NCBI GenBank assembly: GCA_036850595.1
Contig: CM072152.1
Location: 7,149,640-7,213,639, forward strand
DNA length: 64,000 nucleotides
Source: Rhyacichthys aspro
Lineage: Eukaryota; Chordata; Actinopteri; Gobiiformes; Rhyacichthyidae
Reading direction: 5' to 3'
Under the pieces are notes generated by a model, which had not been told where the DNA came from, searched no databases, and worked only from the letters and a program-made list of their open reading frames with translations. This document shows positions 23,480 to 36,029 of this stretch, in pieces. Within the stretch, counting starts at the first letter, position 1, and each line of letters starts with the position of its first letter. The position numbers and the translations under genes are program-made.

Positions 23480-25310
23480 TCAACTTGTGTGTGTCAGTAC
23501 AAGGATTCTCCTCTCATTTTTTACGCTGACAGAATCAATTTATTTCTTGTGATTTTGGCCTGCGATAAGGGCTTTGAATCTCTTCTAATCTGTCAGGCAT
23601 ATCATGCACTAAAAACTGGCATCGGAACTTATCATTTGCATTTTAAAACCTTGCTCAGTGACGCTTAAGTCGCGTAAGTAGTCGTGTTTCTTTTATTTAA
23701 ACAGGTTTATCTATACTGTATAAAATGCAACGAGAAATAAAGATAAATAAGTCCCTAAAATGTTGAAAACTCTACCATTTTTATATCAAAGCCATGTTGC
23801 CACGGCCTTAGCGAACCGAAAACGTTGAAGTGCCACATGTGAGGGTTCCCAGGCACCAACACAGTCCGATAATCATCAGATAATAGAAAAGCAGCCGGAT
23901 TAGTCCAGATCCACATTAGCTGTGAAATCAGATCAGACTCAGGACTTTAGCATTAGCAAAAATCAGCACAGCACAGACTTTAGAGAAGAATGACACACTA
24001 TACAAACACAAATACAAAATACTAATAATCATTTGAAGTAGATGTGCATTTGTAACAGCAACATATGTGTATATATAATATGTAAATGCATTTTATCTGA
24101 CTATAGGTTTGATTGCTTTATTGTCATTTTGTTAGGAAGCTTGCAGTTTGCCAGTCTTTGATGAAGAAGCTCAGGTTCTTAAACATTCAGTGTAGTCTAA
24201 GCTTGTTGCTGCTAACTGGAGAAGCTAAAACACTCCTATAAATTGCCAGTGTTACCTATCCACTCACTGACAGCACACATAGCAAATTGCCACTTTACAA
24301 AATCATCTTCTTTATAAATTATTTGCGTTTTTTTTTTTTTAATGTCATCTAATATATATGTTGTTGCGATAAGATTGTACAATATCCTGCAACTCTTGCG
24401 CTTTTGCCACGAATGAGAAAACTTGCAGGTGATTATTCTTTTTTAACTTATGCACCTGATAAAGATATTTGTATTTTTTCAGGATTAGCAGGTAAATACA
24501 GTATTCTTTTCAAGGGTTATTTCCAAGGTACACTTTTTTTTACATCAACAACTATATCACCTAACATTTGTTGCAAAAAAAAAAAAATGATTATAGTGGG
24601 TTCTTTCTATGTCTGTTTTTGCAACAGAATATTTGTGCTTTTCTTACACCTAACCTCCCTGTAAAAAGGGACCATGTACAATAGGTTGCATTTGTTGATC
24701 CCCCATTGCGCATTTTTTTATGCTGCTTCTATATAATAAACACGAGTCTTAATTTTTAGCAAAATTTCTGGATGCTCTATAAAATACTCAAAGGCTTTCC
24801 TTTTTACTGCCTCACTCACTTAATCTAAATGGGACACAAGACTAACCAAGAAAGAAATTTGTGGTCATATCCAGACAGTCATAGTAAGGAGAATAGAGCA
24901 GACTATAGATTGGTATTGGCTCAAAGATACTTAGGTATCTAAGTATCTTAACATATTTTTTTAATTGACTTAAATTCTTATACGTCAATACTTTTTGCAT
25001 CTGATTTATTTTTCTTTATGTATGGAAATGATGTGAAATGAAATAGGACTATAATAGGGCCCATATGGCCTAGCATAGAAAAGAAGCATTAATTTTTTTC
25101 ATGTTTTGTCCTTGGCCAATGCAAAACAGCTCATATATGACCTAGATGTACCACATATGATAGGATGGCATAGCAGAACAAGACCCACCAAAACCTATAA
25201 CATATATCACTTTATCCAAAAAGTTCAGCATTTTTCTGACACGACTTTAAAACTGGACAGATTTGAGCACCCTTGTGGATCCTGATGCTGGTGCAATGGT
25301 GCCCCGTGCT
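23480..25310. other. AT-rich spacer, no gene seen
   Basis: Nothing coding is recognisable. Contains T-runs (24330-24345), an A-run (24577-24588) and the perfect inverted repeat listed at 24924-24949. Confidence 0.4.
24924..24949. other. 11-bp perfect inverted repeat
   Basis: AAGATACTTAG and CTAAGTATCTT are separated by four bases (GTAT), giving a strong potential hairpin. No transposon termini or gene end was seen beside it. Confidence 0.7.
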
Positions 25311-25319
25311 CACCAGTAC

Positions 25320-25800
25320 ACTTGTATCAATCATGGCGGACCGAGCGGCGTGAATTAGCCTGTATATGCAGATCTGTGGAGGATGAGGCCGCTTTGATCG
25401 CTCACTGCGCCCGGCTGCGTTGCCATGAAAGAGACTTTACAATGAGATCGATTCCACACAATCAGCCGTGGCAGCAGCGCGCGCAAAAGACCGTTCTATT
25501 TATGGCACGCTCGCTGACAGCGCTTATATGAGCTTACTCTTAATTAGCTGGAGTGTCTGTAGTTTTATGTACCATCTGACAATTTCCAGCTGTAATTACC
25601 AATGCCTAGTAAAAACAACATGTGCCGCACGTCGGAAGTGGCCCGGATGCATACTAACTGCGCTGATCTGCTCTGTCACACGCTGAGGCTAAACACCAAA
25701 GCGACGGGAGCTGTTTTTAGCTCCTTTTATGGCTGTTTGTCTCCGTTATGCATCTTCAAAACAGCCCTGCAGTGGCATTTAACTGCTGCTGGGGACTGAG
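25320..25800. other. candidate conserved non-coding element
   Basis: CpG-rich left half (25340-25510) with a YY1-like catggcgg core, then TAATTAG at 25541-25547, TAATTA at 25593-25598 and an MEF2-like ctatttatgg near 25497. This mix of homeodomain sites and CpG-rich complex sequence in AT-rich flanks is typical of developmental enhancers. Frames on both strands show no domain. Confidence 0.45.
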
Positions 25801-25809
25801 TCATTTTTT

Positions 25810-26700
25810 GCAATATTGTCCATGTGGAAAAATAGAGATAAAGTTGCCTTGTATGGAAGACATAGCTTTGGTTTGACAAATCATAGCATATGTGACACAT
25901 ACAGTACGTGAGGTGCAAAATGTGAAGGTGACATGGCAACAATGCAAGCTCAAAAGCAATTTCAGCCAGACGTTTTTGGACTAAAGTATTGCTAGTTTAT
26001 ATTATGTCAAAAAATGCTCAGAGAGGTGATGTCAAGATCAGTGTTACCTGTCTTTTAAACCTTAGCTCAATTTCCAAAACTACTTAAATGCAACATTAGT
26101 GCGAGCAGAGCATTGTCCAGTCTAGTTAAAAGGCCTAAGTGAGCTTTAGGATAAAGTCAGATATACAAACGATGTAATACAAGTACTAGACAAATTGTTT
26201 CAATGAGAAATAAAGCCTAACTGCATTTTTTGAAGTAGTTCAGGTATGGCTGCACAAGGCTGCGATAAACACCTGAAGAACAGCAGCCTATTGTTTCCTC
26301 TTTAGGTTTCAAAACTGAATTCAGAAAGCTGCATCTACATTTCTGACACTTTGGGGAGTCCCTTTATCCTGCTCATGTTTATTGCAATGTAGAAAGTGAA
26401 TGCAATATTTCATTTCACAAAGTAAGCCCAGGCAGATGATGAATGTCTAAAACCTGGAAGCTGCCTAAAAAAAATAAATGCTAGCTTTGTTTTAGTTTGA
26501 TAAAAAAAAAAAAATAGAACATTTAGCATTCTTTCTTGGAATATAACAAGAACAAATCTGTTATGTATCTTTTCCTTTGATTATTATCTCTGATTGAAGA
26601 CTGTATCTTCCAGCCTTTTAGCAACCATCAAGCAAATTGACAAGTTACAGTGAAATTATGTGGTATTCTTAGGATGCACAAGTAACATTTTGAATATCCA
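25810..26700. other. AT-rich spacer, nothing identified
   Basis: No gene, repeat terminus or strong motif recognised. Confidence 0.4.
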
Positions 26701-26714
26701 AATATATGAGCATG

Positions 26715-27220
26715 TACAGTACTGTGCGTGGATATGCAATAAAGTAAGAATGCTGTCAACAATATTCAATTTAAATGTTTTTTAAAAAAAATCAATTTAC
26801 AAAATGGAAAAGTGAGTGAAGAGACAAAAACCTTACATTTTGAAGAGTCCTCCTGTTGTGACGGTGTAACTCTGGTGCTAACATCATAGAGTCTGGCCTG
26901 GTTCTAGCTTGGATTACATGGTCTGGTTTGGCCATGTCCATTCTGAGATTTGATGGTCTGGTTTAGTCCAGTTTAGCCTGGTTTTGTTTGTGATTCTCCA
27001 AATGTTTGAACAGAACCTGCCCTGATCCTTCAAAAACTGAGACAGAGGAACTGCAAGAACTGTTGCTGTTTTGAGGCAGTCACACCAAATATTGATTTGA
27101 TTCAGAATTGTCTTTTATTCTTTCACTTTGCATTTTGTTAATCAATAAAAATCACCATACTTTATAGTTTACTTTACTTTTAATATCCACTCCTGCATAA
27201 GACTTGTGCACAGTACTGTA
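26715..27220 (-). mobile_element. Tc1/mariner-like MITE, copy 1
   Basis: The ends read TACAGTACTGTGC on both strands (26715-26727 and 27208-27220), including the TA target dinucleotide. The interior has no transposase. A central block with tttgatggtctggtttagtc, followed by the complement of ctgttcaaacatttg..., matches the reverse complement of 39150-39240, so this is an inverted relative of the element at 39029-39440. The left end inside the first 13 bases has diverged more than the right. Confidence 0.75.
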
Positions 27221-27224
27221 TGCA

Positions 27225-28100
27225 GATATGAACTGCAAGAGTTTATCTCTGGCCTGTTAGAAAAAGCTCCTCTGTATACAGCTGACATGTATTGCATCCA
27301 ATCAGTTGGGGTCGATCAAGGTAGATACGCTTCATATTCCAACCCTGACACGGTGCTTTTCAATGATATCCAGTCTATGTTTACATTCAGTTCACAGCGG
27401 AGCCTAATCAAACCAATGTGGCCCCATCCCTAAACATAATACAGTGACATAATCTGTTTGCATCCCTCTGTCCTCCACTGAACCCTAAAGGTGTCCTACG
27501 CTGACCCACCATGTAAACCTATTGAGTCATTTTGCAGACTGTTTACAGCCGTGCACTGGGGCTGTCTGACTGTGACCATCTCTCACTGTGTAAACGCCCA
27601 CAGAGTGTACGCCATTAAACTTTAAACGCCACGACGCCTTAAATATTTTAGTGCTCCATTTATAATAGACAAGCGGGCAGGTATCTGGGCTTGGATTTAC
27701 TTTTGGGAGGCAGCTGCCCTGAAACGTGTGAAACATGCTGACGGAGAACTTTGCTTTATTCCAATCAATCAACCCGCAGCAGTGCCAGGTTGTATAGCTG
27801 CTTTATTTGACACAGCTGCCACGGAGAGTGATATACGGCCGAGTATTAGCTCAGTGTAAATGCTCACACGGCGGAGACGGATGACGGCGGCCATGTTAAC
27901 CACAGCCCCGCTATTCATTCAGTAATTAAAAAGCATTTGCATCAAAGTGTTAAGCTCTGTGCAGGAGTCTTCGTATTTTAATTACGCTGTTACTGAGTGT
28001 GCAAACGTGTTGCTGTATTATTACAGTTCAGCCCAGCCTGCACCTAAAGATTAATGTGGTCAGGAATGACTGTACACTGTGTATTCAGTAATGAGTAATA
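27225..28100. other. cluster of candidate conserved non-coding elements
   Basis: Complex, CpG-containing sequence across about 900 bp. Motifs are TAATTA at 27923-27928, a perfect octamer ATTTGCAT at 27935-27942 overlapping a TCF/LEF-type ATCAAAG at 27941-27947, and a YY1-like ggcggccat near 27885. POU, homeodomain and TCF sites within 25 bp are a plausible enhancer core. Open frames of 75-81 codons on both strands have no domain. Confidence 0.5.
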
Positions 28101-28109
28101 TGTATACAG

Positions 28110-29590
28110 CACCAAGTGAACATGAAGTAAATGAGTGCTTACAGAATGAAGACACTGGAGTATTAAGCAACATACACAACTGAAAGAAAAAAAAAAACTA
28201 TTGCAAACTAGTTCATTAATTAGAGCAAAATAATTACAATTGAAATGGCAGTAATAATAGTTTCATAGTTGCCATCAAGTTTACCATAATCAGAGGAAAA
28301 GTTGCTGAAATGAAATGAATATAGCAAAAAGAAAAAAAAAGCTAAACAATAAAAAAAAATAAAAATAAAAGCAAAGTTATAAAAGTCATATAGTCATATC
28401 ATTTTAAGTTTAAAAAGCTTTTAAAGGAAATCTATTTCAAAAATCAAACCATTTAAAATACTGTAAACATTACTTAAATGTAAAAGAGTGTTTATTGTAG
28501 TGAGTAGAAGCCAGGGTTGATGAGTGTCTCTGGTACAGCTACAGTCACAGTGGGTAGCTTTCAAGCTTTTTTACATATACATGAGGGAAGTTGTATACAA
28601 TCTGGCTATGGGTGAAACTAACTAAACCATGTGTTTAAAGGTCATTGTATGTCCATCTGGAAGTACTGATTTAGCCAACATTGTGCTCATGTTCTTCACA
28701 AACAGTACAAGGGTCTATATAATGTCCAATGTTGATGCACTAAGGTTGGACCAGTGGCTTATTAGAGTGCTCTGAGATGAGAATAGGCTCAATAAATTCA
28801 CTCCAACGCCTGCTTCTGAATGGACCATTGGAACAACAGTCTTAGCCAGGGTCCTTTAGCAAACAAAGGGGTGTAAACCAGACCCGTGGCTAACCTTGGG
28901 CCTGGACTGGACTAATAATCTGTGATCATACCATGCTACTGCGCTAATAATGTGATAATGTGATGAAGCTTACTGCAGGAAGGCCTGTGGTGGAACAGAT
29001 GGAGGACTTTCTTATGCAATCTACTTTTAGTCAAGCAGAAAATATGACTTTTCTGTGACCCTGGAACATGCTATAACATAAAGACATTATTGACTTTGCT
29101 GGGTCTAAAAGATAAAATGGCCTAACAACTAAGAAAACAGTTATAGGTATTGTATTACTTATATCAGAACTCTACCACCAGGCAGTAGGAATTTCAATTG
29201 ATGATTAAATTCAAAATACATTTCATTTTTTTAACCTTTGTGCTTTGATATACAGCACATTGTAGTCATAACCCACTATTACACGCTACTAAGAAAGTAC
29301 ACACTGGAATATCAGCAGGTTATTACAGAGTTATTACTGACGGACTACAATTCTTACACACATTCACAGACGATAGAGATTCACCAGTTCATCTATACAT
29401 TCAAATCTGGACATGGATACAAGAATATGAGGAGTAAATGTTGTTACACATACAGGCCAGCGCAGGAATCAAGACCAGACTTTTTGCTGTTGAAGTGCTA
29501 ACCACTCTTTCAACGTTTCCCTACAAATTTTGATGTTTAGCAAAACAAATGCAAGCTTAATTGTAATGACTTCTAGCATCTGACATTATT
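28110..29590. other. AT-rich spacer, nothing identified
   Basis: A-rich stretches at 28180-28200 and 28330-28380. The 87-codon plus-strand frame at 29238-29501 has no recognisable domain. Confidence 0.4.
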
Positions 29591-29595
29591 ACATT

Positions 29596-30095
29596 TTTTT
29601 AACTTAAAGGTGTACAACTGCCGTGTTTAGTGTGGTTCAAACGGACTCTAGTGCGGTGGCTCCGTTAGCGCGGTTCATGCTGAGACCATTTTAAAACAGC
29701 CATTTCTCGGAGCGCTTCCAAGTGGTCTCTGGTGTAGTTCGACTGAAATGTGAATGCCAAGCGGACCACAGACGAGCCCAAACAGAAGAGTGTCACAAAT
29801 TGAAATGAAAGCGTCACGTAGTGCTTAGTTTTTCTAAGGGTGGAAAAAAAACGACCCAAACAGTATTGTCCAACTAAAAAACATGAGCAGAGGGCAAACA
29901 TAAAGCACTGAGGAAGGTAAAATGCAATGTGTGTTTCTTAAAAAAGGCATCTTTGTTGTGTTTGCTCCGCAGTTTAAAATGTCAGCTGTGAACGCTCAGT
30001 GGTCCTGGGCTTTTTGCTGACAGACCAAACTAAATGGAACGTTTCCTGTTTTGGTGCAAACTAATGAAGCGGACCACAAGTGTGAACTCACCCTC
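29596..30095. mobile_element. candidate MITE with gtggttc/gaacca-rich ends
   Basis: The left part repeats gtggttc and gcggttc motifs and the right part has the complementary pattern (gcggaccac...gtgtgaac). Read inward from the two ends the sequences are loosely inverted (aaggtgtacaactg against agggtgagttcacac). It is GC-richer than its flanks. This looks like a decayed non-autonomous DNA transposon of a type seen in fish, but the superfamily and exact ends are not clear. Confidence 0.45.
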
Positions 30096-30139
30096 TGTGT
30101 TGTTTTGTCATTTGCCATTGCACACCTCACTTTTACTTT

Positions 30140-30478
30140 TCTAAAGCCTGTGAGCAGCTACGGTAGCCCTGCAGGGACATGCTGTTGTGTATGAACAAAC
30201 CCTGAGGAAATAGATCAGATGGCGACTTCACTTAAAAAAACAACAAAAAAACAATAAAAATCCATCCACAAATCCATCTACTTCATCAATGTCCTAAGCC
30301 TGGATGCAAGATTGAGTTCACAATGTCCACTCAGACTCAGTTTGTCCACTCTGGGCAGTTGTAGGAAGTGATTAATGAAACTAATGGCTCCTTCTGCTGG
30401 TTTCTGGGGAGCTTTAAATGACTGATAGTGCTGAGCTATGAACTCACTGAGAGTAATTTGACTTGTGTGCATCATGTA
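30140..30478 (+). repeat. interspersed repeat, copy A
   Basis: Shares ctacggtagccctgcaggga, then a cagttgtagga block, aatggctccttct and a final tttgact...gtg block with 36030-36312, in the same order and orientation. No coding sequence. Family unnamed. Confidence 0.65.
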
Positions 30479-30699
30479 TCATGAATAAGCCTGCATGAAA
30501 CCTCATTATCTATTCTTGAGTGTTGTAAGTGTGCCATGTCTTGAATACATAACTGTTTTTGCAGATTTCTCATGAATATTTATCCCTACCATAAATATTA
30601 GCCTAGCCAGTCAAGCTATGCTCATTTATCCATTATGTCAGCTCTAGTCAAGTGCCCGGGACTTGTTAGACAGCTGCAAATTCAATACATTTTATCAAA

Positions 30700-31060
30700 G
30701 AGAAGCTTCATCCCTTTTGCCTCCTTTATAGAGTAATTACATCTTCCGTAATCTATTTAGTACTGTGTGTGTGACAGCCGTGAAAACCACAAGAGAAGGC
30801 TCCAAATTGGCCAAAAGTCTGAGGTCAAACAGGCTGAAAGGAGCTGGAGAGAAGCCTCGGAATATTAACGGAAGCAGGGAGTGAGTCGGCCCTCTTTAGA
30901 CCCCTTTCTAAAAATAGCTCGGCTGCTGTGACATCATCAGCACTACGCAAACACCGTCCACCTTTACTTGTGTCGAAGCAGCAGAAAAAAAGTCTGTGTG
31001 GAGTCAGCTTTTAGCCGACAGTGGCATAATAATTGTAATTTTCTGGGCCACACGGAATGG
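30700..31060. other. candidate conserved non-coding element
   Basis: Contains TAATTA at 30734-30739, a tccgtaatctatttag block, and complex sequence up to the gacatcatcagcactacg block near 30930. No repeat similarity and no coding sense. Confidence 0.4.
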
Positions 31061-31325
31061 CTTTAACAAAACACTCACTGTACTGTTTCTATCATGTCAT
31101 AAAAGCAGTGAATGCATCCATTATTGCCCGGCAGAGTGGAAAATTGTCTTTGAGCCACTAAAACAGCCCACACAATACCAGTCATCAAGATAAATCACAC
31201 ACTTACAAGAAAACACAAAGCATTAAAAGAACATACTGTATTAGTGTATTGTCCTGTGCATCAAGTGTCAATCCGACTTTTTATGTGTTTTGGAGTTTAT
31301 AGTACTTCAGGAAATAGCTCATGTG

Positions 31326-31361
31326 CTGTCACACCAATATCAAGATGTTCTAATAGGCTGA
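31326..31361 (+). repeat. dispersed repeat fragment shared with 4619-4655
   Basis: Reads tgtcacaccaatatcaagat and continues into ctaataggc, nearly identical to 4619-4655. Confidence 0.5.
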
Positions 31362-32299
31362 TTAAACCAGATTTACACCAAACATTAGTTTATAGTTATT
31401 TTATAGTTTGTAATTATGGCATGTGAGAGGTTTGGGAAGGTTTCCAAATTATTATTGTTATTTTAACATTCAAAGTGCAATAATAATAATAAATAATAAT
31501 AAAGTTATATTTTGTGACTGTCATAATGAACTGTGGGAAGTTAGCCAATAAAAAGATGTCAAGGTGTGAAACTATTTTATAGAAGCAGTCTGGGCTTCCA
31601 CGAAAACTTTTTTAGGGCAGTTACGTTAGATAAATGCCTGATCCACCTGTCTCTAACAGTCGAGCACAAGCACATTTTATCTTATTAGAGCAATGCCATG
31701 TTGACTATATTAATAACGGCAACAGTCACTTTGTCATGAAACCTAATACACACCCAGAACTGCCAGAACCACCACACTATTGATCCAAACCGTAGCGGTT
31801 CACAAGAAATCCCACTTTTACATCAAGTAATATCAAAACTCCCAAATGTTTTGATGGATTTTGTGACAGAAAACATTATAAATACAGCAGTATAAATGTG
31901 TGGTGTAATGATAAAGTTATGTCAATCCAGTGGAGACATCTGGGGCTCAGAGCTAGCAGTAAGCAGTAGCTCACCACTCCATCTGCTGGTACACTGTGAT
32001 ATTACAGGCAGGAATTTTTTTGTAATATTTTCAATAATGTTGATACTCTTCCATGGTCATATCTTTAAAGTTTTGGGGTTTTTTTTTTGTTTCAATATTT
32101 TAAGTAAATGTATATGATGTCTTTTTTACTAGAAACAAAACATTAAATTCACAAAAAGTTCACTCAATCTGAGCTAACCAAAGCCTAACCCAAACTTAGA
32201 CAACAAAAACCAATCTGAAAAACTCAGAGGGCAACTTAAAAATAGCAGAATGTATTTGGAGTATTCTGTAAAACACACACAGACTTACAGTATGTAGGC

Positions 32300-32720
32300 T
32301 TCCCAGTGAAAATATTGTGCCGCTTTAACACAACACTCATTCAAAGCACATTGCACTATTCCCAACGTTATACAACGACACTCAATGCAGCATTATTATC
32401 CAGAGTGGAAAATTTATGTGATTCAGCAAAACACTCGACACAATATCAGTAATCAAAACAAAAGCTCTGGTGAAACAGCTTCAGAGACAGCTTTCAACTG
32501 CGAATGTAAATGCATAACAGTGTGCAGAGGGGGAACATCACTAGACTTCCACGGGCGCTGAATAAAAGATCAAACACTATTTTAAAGCTCCAAATTACTT
32601 TAGCAAGACAGCCAAACTTTCAGTCTTTTACAGTTTCATCAGGCGGAACGGTCAAAGGCCACTGCAAGTAGCATACATCAGTGATTGTGATCGCCATATG
32701 TCCAGACACTCTCCGAATTG
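32300..32720. other. candidate conserved non-coding element
   Basis: Complex A-rich sequence without repeat similarity, including a cagcattattatcc block and atgtaaatgcataac near 32505. The upstream part of the 32789-32845 exon candidate is 70 bp away. Confidence 0.3.
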
Positions 32721-32788
32721 ACCAAAAAACAACAAATAACTACAAATAATCAGGTACAAATTAGCCATAACGTAGATCAGGTACTTAC

Positions 32789-32845
32789 AAGTGCATGTGT
32801 TGATGAGTCATGACTGAAGCTGATCCGGGGACCTCTGAGTCAGGT
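32789..32845 (-). CDS. possible 57-nt cassette exon
   Basis: On the minus strand a long pyrimidine tract (tcttcttctttcccttcag) ends exactly before 32845, and a strong donor GTAAGTAC begins directly after 32789. The 57 nt between them are divisible by three and one frame is open, reading PDSEVPGSASVMTHQHMHL with a split codon at each side (same phase on both sides, as in a cassette exon). I do not recognise the peptide. It may be a coding microexon, a UTR or lncRNA exon, or a chance match; no partner exon was found nearby. Confidence 0.3.
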
Positions 32846-33894
32846 CTGAAGGGAAAGAAGAAGAAGACGGTTACACTCACTGACTCCTATGGCCATACAG
32901 TCTTTACACACTTACAGTATGACGTGGCGTGCTGATTACATACAGTGCACCTGCCATATGATGTAACCAGCACCACACATCGTATTACAAGCAGTAGAAA
33001 GTGCACACACTGAAGTGCATTTAACCTGTTAATCTGTATGCATGGACATAGACCGGGATCTGTAGCCATTAAATCCACTTAATCTGGTCTATATGTCAAA
33101 TACACCCTCAGGGAAAACAGTAGACGAAATGCACACCAGTGTTAATACTACACAGAGCAGTCATATCTAATTATTTAAGATGGTTTTTTTTAAATCTTTT
33201 ACTACACAGCAGAGGTGTCAAAGTTACACTGAATAATGACTGGTAAATAAAAATTAAGTTGAAGTTTTTTTTTTAGTATGTTTTTGGTTTCTTTTGTCTT
33301 TTTTTGTTTTTTGTTTTTTTCTAAGGTGTTACATTCCCATTAAAATGAGTCTTGTTTTCATTGAAGAGTTGTTTTGCTCCCTATGAAGTGTTATTCTGAT
33401 CTTTGATGCCCTTGTTTTGTTCCCTTTAAAGAGTTGTTTTGTTCATGTCAAGTGTTTTCGTGTTTCAGTTGTTTATCCATTTTTGACCAAATTTTGCTGC
33501 TTTTAGTCTTGAACACTAAATATTAACTAGACAGGCTAACAAAGAGATAAAAGTAAAGAATTTGGAAGCCACAGACCTTGAGTTGAATATTAATGCTGTT
33601 CATAAAAGGCCTATAAGTGTTGACCACTAGGATTAACACACTGTCATGACTGCACTACCGTACTGAGGCCGAGAGTAGGGGATTGGTCCACTGGTCTCTA
33701 TGGCAACCACTAGTATGTAAAAGGCAGGTCCAGAGAGGCCAAGGTTTTGTGTTACCTTGCTCTTGTGAAGGTACATTCACACATATAGAACATTAGCTAT
33801 TGTTATTGTAGGTGAGAGTTGGAACAGACTCAAACCCAACCGTGAAAAAAAAAATGTCTTTGGTCTTTTTTACCCATCCACCACCACCTTAGTA

Positions 33895-34486
33895 CAGTGA
33901 TGTCAAAGTGGTTAAGGGTCACTATAGTAAATAAGACTCCTTTAGGGGCCAAAGATTGTGACACTTAAGTAGCTTTTATGAAATTTTACAGTGAATGAGT
34001 TGGAATATAAGGTTTCATCTTCATTTGAGTCTTCATCACATCAGTTTGTTTTTAACATTGATTTCCCCATTCTCCCATTTCTGCCTCATTTCCATCTTAA
34101 ATCTGTTCAAACCTGACTAAAACCAGTTCAAATCCAACTAAAACCTGTTGAAGTCCGACTAAATCGTGCCCAAACCTGTATAAAACCTGTTCTTGACGAG
34201 AATAACAAAATCAAATCGAAATATAATTTTGTGAATTACCTTCAATTTCAATTTGTGCCTCTTTGCCCTCATTTTCAGGCCCCTTTGGCCTCTTTAAAAT
34301 GGTTATCCCTGTTTAGTGTGTCACTTTGTTTCTTTTTACAGTGGCATTGTTCCCTATATATCTTTAGAATAGATTAGTACCTTTTTTCTCTGATTAAGTC
34401 CCAAAATATCACTCACTAAATGTATTGGAGGACCAAATAAAACAATTCATGCATTTGGCCCCTGGGCCTTTAGTTTTACATGTGTG
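33895..34486 (-). mobile_element. non-autonomous hAT-type element, copy 2
   Basis: It is flanked by a perfect 8-bp duplication, CCTTAGTA, at 33887-33894 and 34487-34494. The left end CAGTGATGTCAAAGTGG corresponds to the right end of the copy at 17974-18485, and the right end, reverse-complemented, reads CACACATGTAAAACT, matching that copy's left end. It is therefore the same family inverted. It has no transposase and contains four to five units of the caaatccaactaaaacctg minisatellite near 34105-34195. Confidence 0.85.
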
Positions 34487-34749
34487 CCTTAGTAGCACAG
34501 TTTTCTGCTCAACTCTAGGCGCTTTTAAGAGCAGGAAGTAATCAAAAATAACGACTTCTTCTACTACTTTTCATGGATCCTTAAATGTCTGTTTTCTACG
34601 ATATATAGTATATTTCATTTGTATGCCTTATATACTAGAAATGAAACACAATACACCTTTAAGTCATCTCATTCAAATACTATCAGTGCCTACAAACACA
34701 GCCCACCCACTCCACATCAAGCAGTGCAATGCTTAAACATCTGTTAATA

Positions 34750-35230
34750 GTCTTATCTCATGGGAAACAGGAAGGTGGCATCTTATTCCCTGAAGCGAAA
34801 AAAAAAAGCGACTGACACCACTGAGCGCGACAGGGAAATCTCTCCCAGCTTCTTCAGTGTTTGCACCCAACTGCCCTTTTCTTCTCTTAAAGTTAGAAGA
34901 TGTCAGGCAGTCGATAGGAGGATGCCAGTTTTAGCAAAGAGACTCTGACAGCGTTCTGCTCCGGCCTGCGTCTGACAGCAGCAGAGAGAATGTACAGCTT
35001 CTGGACCGTGTCGGCACTAATCAGAGATATCTAACTGTGCCAAACCCTGTCTTTATGTCCTCTACAGATGGTCCACGTTCTGAGTGCACTTGCGTTCAGT
35101 TCTTGAGTCGTAATGATAAAGTTGCTGTCTGTAAAGTGTCCTGGAGGCGTTTATTTGCATTAGCGATGTAATCAGTTGTACGTTTCCTGACCTTTAAAAC
35201 ACCTGAGCTATCAATATTTCACTTCCACCT
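34750..35230. other. candidate conserved non-coding element
   Basis: Carries a perfect octamer ATTTGCAT at 35153-35160 followed by tagcgatgtaatcagttg. Upstream there is complex sequence with gcactaatcagagatatc near 35013. No coding sense. Confidence 0.4.
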
Positions 35231-36029
35231 ACAACCACCAGGGGGTGTTTTTATCATCTGCTTTTTGGGGAGTAGTTATTGGAAAATGTCAATCTTCGAG
35301 AATCCTATTAGCTTAATTAGGCCATTTAACTGGACTACTGCACTCATACAAGAAGAAAAATGGCTACATGCTGTTTTTTGTTTTTGTTTTTTTCATTTTT
35401 GATAAGAGCCTTTTATGAGACCAAAAGCCTTTCTGCTCTCTCATTTGTTCTTTCAGCTGCAAATATCCCACAGCAGATATATTTATGGATCAGACCTTTA
35501 CAAATAATTACCTTATAATGAAGTTTAGAAGAGCAATATCAGCAGAATCTAACTGAGGCCATTCTCCTCTGTTGAGTTTAAAATCTTGGTTGTTTTTTTT
35601 TTTGTGTTTAAAAGCTACTCTTACACAAACACGATTAATTTTAATAACAGCTAATCCCCTTTTGGCCCAGGTTTTTTTTTTTTAGCTTTTTTAGTTTTTT
35701 CCACTTTCTTATTAGCTCTTCCTGTCGTTGGTTTGTTATTACGTCCACTTTTTTGCCCTGTCTTTATACGTAGGCCAGAGTTCCCCATTTTTAATGTGCA
35801 CCAAGTTTGATTGCACATGGTACACCTCCGGAAACAAACCTGCATCATAAACTAACAAGCGGCTTGTGTGAATGCACTCTCTACTGCTAATACCATCTTA
35901 TGTCTTTTGTGCAAATAGCTAGTGTACAATGTTTAAAAAAACCCCAAATTTTTAGCATATGAGCCTAAAGATCACACTTTTACCTCGTAGAAATAGTGTG
36001 TTGTTTTTGGTGGCATCAAGTGGTGACAT

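Noticed and set aside
32789..32845. Resemblance of the exon candidate's DSEVP string to an ETV1/4/5 exon
   Set aside because: Only five consecutive residues match, the exon borders do not fit what I know of those genes, and no ETS-domain exon is recognisable downstream on the minus strand.
33210..33240. Additional hAT-like left end (cagaggtgtcaaagttac)
   Set aside because: Only one end is visible and no 8-bp target duplication or partner end could be placed.
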